From Chaetoderma sp. LZ-2023a (lineage: Eukaryota > Mollusca > Caudofoveata > Chaetodermatida > Chaetodermatidae): a stretch of DNA of 64,000 nt. Within the stretch, counting starts at the first letter, position 1; each line of letters opens with the position of its first letter. Position numbers and translations under genes: made by a program. Of the stretch, positions 57,248 through 64,000 are shown piece after piece. Below the pieces are notes generated by a model, which searched no databases, was not told the DNA's origin, and saw nothing but the letters and a program-made list of their open reading frames with translations. The stretch lies in assembly GCA_034401795.1 (NCBI GenBank), contig CM067372.1:19879722-19943721 (forward strand), read 5' to 3'.

Positions 57248-57332
57248 AACATTATGTTGAATATTTTGAAACTAATTGGACTGAGAGCTCATGCTCCCCA
57301 TCAAAATCATTTGCAAAATATTCAACAGCTTA
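57248..57332. repeat. Foldback family copy 6
   Basis: GTTGAATATTTTGAAACTAA pairs imperfectly with TTTGCAAAATATTCAACAG around a short centre. The 57333-57680 interval that follows shows nothing recognisable. Confidence 0.75.
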
Positions 57333-57680
57333 TCTACAGAGTTAGTTGTTTTACTACCAGAGGTAGAGTGAGATTACCAATCAGCGTGATTGATGCCTAT
57401 AGGATACATGCAATGTGATTGATGGATCCAGAATTCTTCATGATCCTTGCGGAAAGCAGTTGCTTCCGTGCTGTCAGGGTCGTGATGTGGATTCACAATG
57501 GTTTCTGTGAATCTCGCTGGGTTGATGGAAGACGTGCTTGCTGATTCCATACTGTTGATTCTTGGAAAGAATCACGTTAAACTTCTTTGAAATGATAGAA
57601 TTCTTCAAAAGCTTGGTAGCGCTTATTGTTCATGATGCGAACTTGTGTGTAAGTTTGAGTCTGGATGCCAAAGCACAGTT

Positions 57681-57905
57681 TAAACGAAATCTAGGATTTC
57701 TTTTTTCACGAGAGAGTTGATACTTACCTCCCTAATACTTTTGATATTGCTAAATATTGGCTTTCACTCAATAAACACTCAGATTAAAACAGTTAGGTGC
57801 CCATACTGGGCAGGGAGTCAGAGCGTAGTCTGGCGGATGCCAGCCCCACCACCGCGCATGCGCAGACTAGCACTTCCTCTGACTAGATTATTGGCTGACA
57901 CACAT
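57681..57905 (-). repeat. DIRS 3' inverted terminal repeat (second copy)
   Basis: It begins TAAACGAAATCTAGGATTTC, then CACGAGAGAGTTGATACTTA. It is homologous to 31106-31330 and inverse to 51855-52064. Confidence 0.88.
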
Positions 57906-57964
57906 GCAACTATTAAGAGCCTGAAGACCGAGCCTCTGTGGGGTGGAGAGGCCGGGTCCGTATC

Positions 57965-58050
57965 TAGGGAGGTAAGTATCAACTCTCTCGTGAAAAAAGA
58001 AATCCTAGATTTCGTTTATTTCACTTCAAGAGTATACTTACCTCCCTAAT
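57965..58050 (-). repeat. DIRS internal complementary region (second copy)
   Basis: It reads TAGGGAGGTAAGTATCAACT ... GAAATCCTAGATTTCGTTTA ... CACTTCAAGAGTATACTTAC. The first half is the inverse of this element's own 3' end; the second half equals the inverse of the 5' end seen at 52040-52064. Together they are complementary to a circle junction. Confidence 0.9.
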
Positions 58051-58596
58051 ACTTTTGATATTGCCAGAATTCGAAAGTGAATCTGGCGGGAGGGAGGCGA
58101 GGTCAAAAGACCAGCTCATCCCTATACGCTTTTCTGCGTTTAAGGCACTTAAACTTCTGAAACTGTACGAAAAACAGTCAGGATTTGACTAACCATCGGA
58201 TAACACCACCGATGTATGAGAGATGACCGAATGTCATATGCGCTCCCCCCCCCCTCCTTCCTGGGAGGAAGAGTCGACTGACCTCAATGTCCTATACGCT
58301 CTCTACGTACAAGTGCCATGTACTACAGGACAGAGACGAAAAAGCTCCATTTTCGTAAACTCTCAACAATGAACCACACAAATACACAAACCATCACCAT
58401 ATTAATAACGGGTAACGTGACAATACAATCAACAACGGACAACACATGAACAAGACTGACCTTGTTGAAATGGCTGCTGACATCATCTTCCCATTGGTGA
58501 AGACTGATGCAGGCCCAAAAAAGTGGGTGTTTCCATAAATTAATTGTGAAATATATAAGCAATGAGGAAAAACCTCCTCAAAAAATATAAACCGAG

Positions 58597-59772
58597 TTAT
58601 TTTTTCAAAATCGACAAGGCGAGAGGATTAGAGGTGTCACGGAGATAATGGTCTGTAAAACTTGACTCACAGTGCCACTGAGCCACCGACATAATATCAT
58701 CCACAGGAACCCCATTAAATAGGGCAGTGGATGTCACTACGCCGCGGACACTGTGAGCCTTGGCCACGTCAACCTGCTTCCCGGTGGCGGATTTATGGCA
58801 AAACTGAATGCATTCTACAATCCACCTGGAAATGGTGTCCTTAGAAGCCCTGCCATGGGGTTCAATATATGACAACCATAACGCTGACTGATCAGTGCGC
58901 CACTCCGCCGTACGTTGCTTGTACCGGCAAAGCGCCCGGACAGGACACCATGCTTTAGAATTAGGATCATATCTAGTTAAAGCAGGCAAAATAATAGGTT
59001 GACCTGGATATTTCAACGACTGATTTTTAGCCAAGAAATTAATCCTAGGTAGCAGCTTAAGGCCTTCCCCTGAAACCACAAAACGGTCATCCTCGGCTGA
59101 TAAGGCATGAATTTCACTCCTACGCCTAGCCGAGGCCGCAGCAATTAAAAACACAGTCTTCAGTGTTAATAGTTTCATAGAAATGGAACTAAGTGGTTCA
59201 AAAGGCTTATCACCTAGTACTTGAAGCACTAGCGATAAACTCCAAGACGGAATCACCGGTGGATTCCTTGGTCTTAGATTGCCCATGCCTTTAATTAATA
59301 CATTTAATGTATTTACTCCATCACTTCCCCTCTTAGCCAAGCAAGGAATAACAGACATTAATGCTGACTTATAACCAGCAATAGAGTTAGGCTTGAGGCT
59401 ATAGGCATCATAGAGGTGACAGAGGAAATCAGCTACTACTTGAATAGATGAATCCATTGGATCAATACATCTTTTTGAGCACCATTCTGCAAATCTGTTG
59501 ATTTTATAATTATATGCTCTGGAGGTTGACCCCCTCCTGGCTTTGGCCATAAACATGGCTGCTTGCTCAGAAAAGCCCTCCTTAATTCTAGATTCCTTGA
59601 CAACATCCACGCAGTCAATCTGAACATTGACGGATTGTTGTGAAGGACCTTGCCCTGGAAGATAATATCGTCCATCAGAGGCAGAGGAACCGGATTGCAG
59701 ACCAGAAGGTCCAGCAGATCCGTATACCATGATCGGCTTGGCCAATCCGGGGCGATCAGAAGCACTTGGCAT
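58597..59772 (-). CDS. DIRS tyrosine recombinase, ~391 aa
   Basis: It would recombine the circular DNA copy into the genome using a tyrosine nucleophile instead of an integrase. Starting at the ATG at 59772, the protein has a helical core-binding part (residues about 60-200; [19 protein letters not shown]) and a catalytic part. Catalytic residues visible are R near 217-218 (SARRRSEIHAL), H340-x-x-R343 (KAHSVRGVV), W366 (SVAQW) and the nucleophile Y376 (FTDHYL). All are present, so it may be active. The frame is in fact open to 61494 (965 codons), overlapping pol. The start at 59772 is chosen because homology to the other copies begins there and the upstream part is read as pol in another frame. 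It overlaps the pol end by about 340 bp. Confidence 0.88.
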   Translation of the reverse strand: MPSASDRPGLAKPIMVYGSAGPSGLQSGSSASDGRYYLPGQGPSQQSVNVQIDCVDVVKESRIKEGFSEQAAMFMAKARRGSTSRAYNYKINRFAEWCSKRCIDPMDSSIQVVADFLCHLYDAYSLKPNSIAGYKSALMSVIPCLAKRGSDGVNTLNVLIKGMGNLRPRNPPVIPSWSLSLVLQVLGDKPFEPLSSISMKLLTLKTVFLIAAASARRRSEIHALSAEDDRFVVSGEGLKLLPRINFLAKNQSLKYPGQPIILPALTRYDPNSKAWCPVRALCRYKQRTAEWRTDQSALWLSYIEPHGRASKDTISRWIVECIQFCHKSATGKQVDVAKAHSVRGVVTSTALFNGVPVDDIMSVAQWHCESSFTDHYLRDTSNPLALSILKK

Positions 59773-61817
59773 TCCTCTTGTCTGATTTTCTGAAGAATTT
59801 TTGGAATCAGGATTGCTGGAGGGAATGCGTATGCATACATTCTCCCCCAGCTGATAGCTAACGCATCTGTTGCGAAAGCGCTTGGATCCGGAATCGGAGA
59901 GACGTACGTCGTCATCTTCGCATTCTTCTTCGTTGCGAACAAATCGATGTTGGGTTTCCCCCAATGGTCGAACAGACGATCCGCCACACATTGATTTAGT
60001 TGCCATTCCGTGGGTAAAACACTCATCCTTCGGCTCAATGAGTCTGCTAGCAGGTTTAACCTTCCCGGAATATGAACTGCTTTCAAGGTAATCTGGTGAT
60101 CCAGACACCAACAAAGCAGTCTCCATGTCATCATACAGAGACTGGGCGACTTCGTTCCGCCCTGGCGGTTTATGTAAGTCACAACTGTTGAGTTGTCTGA
60201 ACGAATAAGAACAATCTTGCCCTGAACTTTCTGTAAGAAATGTTCCAGGCCCAGGACTACTGCTCTTAGCTCCAGTAGATTTATATGTTCCTTTGACTGT
60301 TCCAGAATCCAAAGCCCTGATATCGTGGACTCTTCCAGGCAAGCCCCCCAGCCCTCCATCGATGCATCTGTATACACAGTCACCTGAGGGTGGGGAGGGG
60401 TCAGCATAACCCCCACCAAGAGATTCTCTGTGAGCAACCACCATTGCAGGTGGTGAATCAGAGGCGCCAACACTGACACGTTCGAGTCCAGCGAACCTGT
60501 ACTCTGGGTCCATTGTGTCATGAGAAACAACTGGATCGGCCGCCTGCGTAAGGCGGCCTGAGGAATGACTGGTTCCAAAGAAACCATCAACCCCAGCATT
60601 CTCAAGTAAACCCATGCCAGGACATGACGACTGTCGCACACTGACTGAATTAACGAGATGAGTTTCTGCACTCTCTCCTGAGTAGGATAAACATATCCCG
60701 TCTCCAGATCGAAGAACATTCCCAGGTAAACAAACCTCTGGGATGGAGTCAGCTCTGATTTCGGAAAATTTATCATCCAGCCCAAATCCGAGAGAGTTTT
60801 CAAAACAATCACCAGATTGGCCGATAAAGCTTCCTTGTCGTGTGCCTTTAACAGCCAGTCGTCTATGTACGTGTGGACTGCTATGCTTCTCCTGCGGAGG
60901 TATGCTGTGATCGCAAGAACCACACGGGTGAAAACCCGAGGAGCCGTGGAAATTCCGAAGGGCAACACCCTGAATTCCCACTGTCTGCCCTGGAATGCAA
61001 ATCTCAGGAAGCGACAGAAACTCCCGTGGATGGGGATGTGGAAATAAGCGTCCTTCAAATCTATCGACGCCGTACACATCCCCCTCTCCAACCCCGCCAA
61101 CACCGAGCGCACCGTTTCCATCTTGAAACTGGGCGTCTCGATGAACTTGTTCAATGGCTTGAGGTTGAGAATCGGTCTCCACCCTCAGGTGCGTTTTGTT
61201 ACTAAGAACAGGGTTGAATAGAAGCCCGGACACCTTTGTGCCGGCTGAATAGCTCCCTTTTGTACGAGGGAATCTATCTCCTCCTCGATACACAACCTTT
61301 GCTCTGGATCTCTCGGAATGGGAGTCCAGACTGGCACTAGAGACAGTCGCGACGGCGGGCCTGTCATCCACTCTGGATGATACCCGACGGAAAGCCATCG
61401 CAAGACTAAACGGTCCTGAGTTAACCGTTCCCACTCTTGCATGTGGTCGGCTAGCCGGCCTCCCACCGGTCCACCTAGGGACAGAGGTGGACACGAGGCA
61501 TGCAAGAGCGGCACTGTCCCCGTCGCCATAAACACCGGAGTGGTTCTTACCGCGGTAACCGTCCCGTCAGGACCGATAACCACGCCCAGATCCTCGCGCG
61601 CCCCGCCCCGCCCCGCGCGCACCTCGGTGCGCGGGCGGCTGCCTGGCTGACGGCGCCTGAGGAACCTGCGCCCCCCTCGCTGCTGGCCGAATCGCACGCG
61701 GCCGAGGCCGACGCTGCGACGGTGGCTGGCCTCTGACTTGGCCAGCACCACCTCGAGCCTGCAGGGGACGATACGCAGGGGGCGCGGCGCGAACGTTAGC
61801 ACGACGCAGCACCTCAA
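59436..61817 (-). CDS. DIRS pol: RT, RNase H and Dam-methyltransferase-like domain; one in-frame stop
   Basis: It copies element RNA into DNA in the host cell. The reverse transcriptase motifs are [24 protein letters not shown] and the catalytic TYIDDW. RNase H shows VYTDASMEGWG, NLLELRAV, IRSDNSTVV and LLADSLSR (D-E-D-D). After it, NIDLFATKKN, DALAISW and AYAFPPAIL resemble the Dam-type methyltransferase region reported in DIRS elements, but the NPPY-like motif reads FPP. A TGA at 61185-61187 interrupts the frame in VTK-RT-x-GWRPIL. The derivative A2 has a sense codon there, so this copy cannot make full pol without readthrough. The 5' part overlaps gag by 250 bp. Confidence 0.88.
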
Positions 61818-63642
61818 ACTGCTCGCGCAGCGCCCTCTGGTTATTCACCAGGGTGACCGTCTCCTGGAGGTGTCGACATCCCTCACCTCCAAAAAGACCA
61901 GGACCCGTCATAGGCGTACGCAGTAGCCTATTGTACAGGTCCTGAGACGGGCACAGATTGTCCAGGGCAAACGTGCGTCTTGCCCGGACACTCCTGGTCA
62001 CCGCCCGAGTCATACAGTCCAGCGCCAGGTTAATACCATCCTGGATGGCTCGCTGGACCGTGACCGGACTTGGCTGGCGTGATACGGATGCCGTTACTAC
62101 CCCCTGTAACAGCTGGGAGACGTGGGACAGAGCGGCAATCGAAGCCCTCCCACTCTCCTCCGCATCACGCAACGCGGTATTCGCCGAACGCAACGCGTTC
62201 GAGCACAAGACCCCCGTGTCAGAACGGGAGCCTGGCCGCGCATCCTCACCCAAAGCCGCGCGGTCATCCACGCTGGGCTTGGGTACCACACCGTACCGCT
62301 GGTAATCCAGGGGCACGATGCGACAACGCCTGGCCACCTCGCGAGGGGCCTTCGCGAGACGTCCACTCGACTTAATGGACGACTCCGCCGCCTCGAACAT
62401 GTCAACGACATGCTCCGCCAGCGGCAGAGAAGGCATAGCGTTAGCAGTCGGTTTCCCAGCTAACCACGGCCTGTGGTCACGCTGGCTAGCCGACTGCTCC
62501 ACGGGCAGATCAGGCCTAACGCTCACCAACCACTGGCAAGCGTCAGACCAATCCTCCTCCGTGGCTAACTGCGAGCGCTCTACAAGACGGGGGCCTTCGT
62601 CTTCCTCCTGAGCGCAAGCAGCAGAGCTTGACGGCGGGTACGCTGATACACCTGGCAAGCCAGGGAAAACATGCGGGCCTGACAGCACCGGCATGACAAT
62701 ATCACTGGTTTGACCAGGAGCAGGCGCCGTGGCAGAGCGCGGGGCACATACCGCCCCACCACGGGCCCGGCCAGCACCAGCAACACCCTCGGCAAGCCGA
62801 GGTATGCGGTACCGCTGGCCATCAGCAGCGCCCTGGGCCACCACCTGAGCCGCGGACTCTACTCCAGGGTGAGTAAAACCGTGGAAGAAGCCGCCTGTAT
62901 TCCCCGCGAGGGGTGCACAAACGTCTTCATCCATGTCCACGTCGTCAGGCGGCGACCCTAGCAGGTAATCCTCATCACCCTGGTCAGAAAGATTAGACCC
63001 CGGGTCAGCAAAGAGAGCTAACCCGGGCTGACCAGGAACGGTGCCATAGGAGGTACTGGCCACCGCGGCGTGCGGATACCCCTGGACTGATAAGCAGCCC
63101 GCGGGTTCCAGCGACAGCCGTCCACGGTCCCCTATCGGCGCGGCAATAAGCCTGCTGCCAGGGTCGTGGAACGCCCCCTCTAATGGGGCCACCTCTGAAT
63201 CGTCGAACAACGGAAGCGGTCTAAGGAAAACCGATCCAGAGGCGGGGATTACCTGCTCCGAAGCCGATGATGAGGACAGTAAAGGATTTGGTCCAGGAAG
63301 CATGCCACGAAGCAACTCTGGAACCAAATCCTTTATTGTCCTCTTCATCTCTCCCAACATCTCGGTCCGGAAGGCCTCCATATCCACCGCGGACGAGGCC
63401 TTCCCCTTACCCTTCCTACTTACAACCTCTCGTTTCCGCTTCTTCTTCTTCTCCTCCTCTACCACCTTGTCCGTCGCCTGCAAGCACAAGAATTCGGACA
63501 TTAACTCGCCCCCCCCAGTGCTTACATATCTCACAATTACCCGAGGGACCACAAGGGCTACATTGATAGCAAAGATGAGGCAAGAACTTATCATGCAGAA
63601 ATCGTCCACAGGACGCGCAACCCGGTCCCTGAAACAGGGCAA
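61567..63642 (-). CDS. DIRS gag-like protein, 691-codon frame, N-terminus frameshifted
   Basis: This is the presumed particle or RNA-binding protein of the element. The body from GGGELMSEFL onward is continuous. It has a basic KKKKRKREVVSRKGKGK segment, acidic/proline-rich parts, a conserved central region ([65 protein letters not shown]) and an arginine/glycine-rich C-terminus ([16 protein letters not shown]). The first ~45 codons of this frame are off-frame: the zinc-ribbon-like block seen in derivative A2 (CASCGRFL, LCYQCSPCG, CEICKHW) lies at about 63530-63645 in another frame, because the poly-G run is 8 here and 16 there. No ATG was seen for the zinc-ribbon frame in either copy. Confidence 0.82.
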   Translation of the reverse strand: MPCFRDRVARPVDDFCMISSCLIFAINVALVVPRVIVRYVSTGGGELMSEFLCLQATDKVVEEEKKKKRKREVVSRKGKGKASSAVDMEAFRTEMLGEMKRTIKDLVPELLRGMLPGPNPLLSSSSASEQVIPASGSVFLRPLPLFDDSEVAPLEGAFHDPGSRLIAAPIGDRGRLSLEPAGCLSVQGYPHAAVASTSYGTVPGQPGLALFADPGSNLSDQGDEDYLLGSPPDDVDMDEDVCAPLAGNTGGFFHGFTHPGVESAAQVVAQGAADGQRYRIPRLAEGVAGAGRARGGAVCAPRSATAPAPGQTSDIVMPVLSGPHVFPGLPGVSAYPPSSSAACAQEEDEGPRLVERSQLATEEDWSDACQWLVSVRPDLPVEQSASQRDHRPWLAGKPTANAMPSLPLAEHVVDMFEAAESSIKSSGRLAKAPREVARRCRIVPLDYQRYGVVPKPSVDDRAALGEDARPGSRSDTGVLCSNALRSANTALRDAEESGRASIAALSHVSQLLQGVVTASVSRQPSPVTVQRAIQDGINLALDCMTRAVTRSVRARRTFALDNLCPSQDLYNRLLRTPMTGPGLFGGEGCRHLQETVTLVNNQRALREQFEVLRRANVRAAPPAYRPLQARGGAGQVRGQPPSQRRPRPRAIRPAARGAQVPQAPSARQPPAHRGARGAGRGARGSGRGYRS

Positions 63643-63659
63643 AGGACGAGGAGTATGAG

Positions 63660-64000
63660 CAAACTAGTTAAGCTTAGACACTCAAACCAACTCAAAGAGA
63701 AGGAAAACGATCATAAAGATCAATATACATCAGAAACCAGCATTGCAACTTGAATTGCTGATAAATACATAGCCAGGCTGATTATGACGTCATTAATCCC
63801 GTGACAGGAAAAAATCGATCCCAACAAACATCCAAGTGCAAGGACGAATTGTATGCTGAATGGATACGTCGACTACACAACCATCAGATACACATAGATA
63901 ACTCTTTTCTGGCAAAAATGTTAATTATCTCCCTTTGCTTACTATAATTAACATCACCACATTATCAATAACTAGATACCTGACACCTTGTATAGACAAA
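63660..64000 (-). other. DIRS 5' leader with TGACGTCA, no gene
   Basis: It is homologous to 50982-51250. It holds TGACGTCA at 63785-63792. The element continues past the window edge. Confidence 0.7.

Larger units (their letters stand above)
57681..64000 (-). mobile_element. Nearly intact DIRS-type retrotransposon, 5' end beyond the window
   Basis: Order on the minus strand: 5' leader (64000-63660), gag, pol (RT, RNase H, methyltransferase-like), tyrosine recombinase, 3' untranslated region, internal complementary region, 3' terminal repeat. All three genes overlap in different frames, as in known DIRS elements. Only two defects were seen: one nonsense codon in pol (61185-61187) and a poly-G frame slip near the gag start (63507-63514). 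The 5' terminal repeat is not in the window. Confidence 0.9.

Noticed and set aside
58597-61494. A single 965-residue protein
   Set aside because: Only the last ~391 residues match a recombinase. The upstream part overlaps well-conserved RT and RNase H in another frame.

Overview
The window is eukaryotic, intron-rich and repeat-saturated animal DNA. No ribosome-binding sites, operons, tRNA or rRNA genes were seen. The best guess is a marine lophotrochozoan, probably a bivalve mollusc. This rests on the animal-type ACSM exons, DIRS-like retrotransposons, dispersed repeats rich in AAGATGGCCGCC and CTCACCTGG-type motifs, and TGACCTTTGACC-type repeats. The species assignment is inference only.

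One host gene can be supported. Five small exons on the minus strand (56466-56527, 52863-52917, 25677-25798, 11867-12023, 4246-4374) read in order, with matching phases and GT-AG borders, as 175 consecutive residues of a medium-chain acyl-CoA synthetase (ACSM family). Its 5' exons lie to the right of the window and its 3' exons to the left, so nearly the whole window is introns of this gene (3.5, 27.1, 13.7 and 7.5 kb).

The introns hold the rest. From left to right: a 78-bp minisatellite (1-4187); degenerate dispersed repeats (4424-11575) split by a hAT-type element with a perfect 8-bp target duplication (6663-8628); an 11.8-kb satellite of 31-bp units with higher-order duplications (12432-24214); short tandem families (25830-28290); a second hAT-like element (29199-30077); a large DIRS-type composite (31106-52065); a 53-bp satellite (53075-54352); another dispersed-repeat block (54885-56090); and a second, nearly intact DIRS-type element running off the right edge (57681-64000).

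The DIRS composite is nested. Its 3' terminus (31106-31695) and its body (43822 onward) are collinear with the second copy but are separated by about 12.1 kb. That insert holds a complete Tc1-like transposon with an intact DD34E transposase (33548-35204), and a 6.9-kb unit bounded by inverted repeats of about 140 bp (36202-43119). The unit carries a broken gene of about 1,600 codons with Cys/His-rich ends and a PIN/FEN-like acidic core. I cannot assign this unit to a named transposon superfamily; it is the best candidate here for something undescribed. The DIRS body itself is two deletion derivatives joined head to tail: one lost reverse transcriptase and kept RNase H, the other the reverse.

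The second DIRS copy shows gag, RT/RNase H/methyltransferase-like and tyrosine recombinase frames, one nonsense codon in pol, a poly-G frame slip in gag, and a clear inverted terminal repeat plus internal complementary region.
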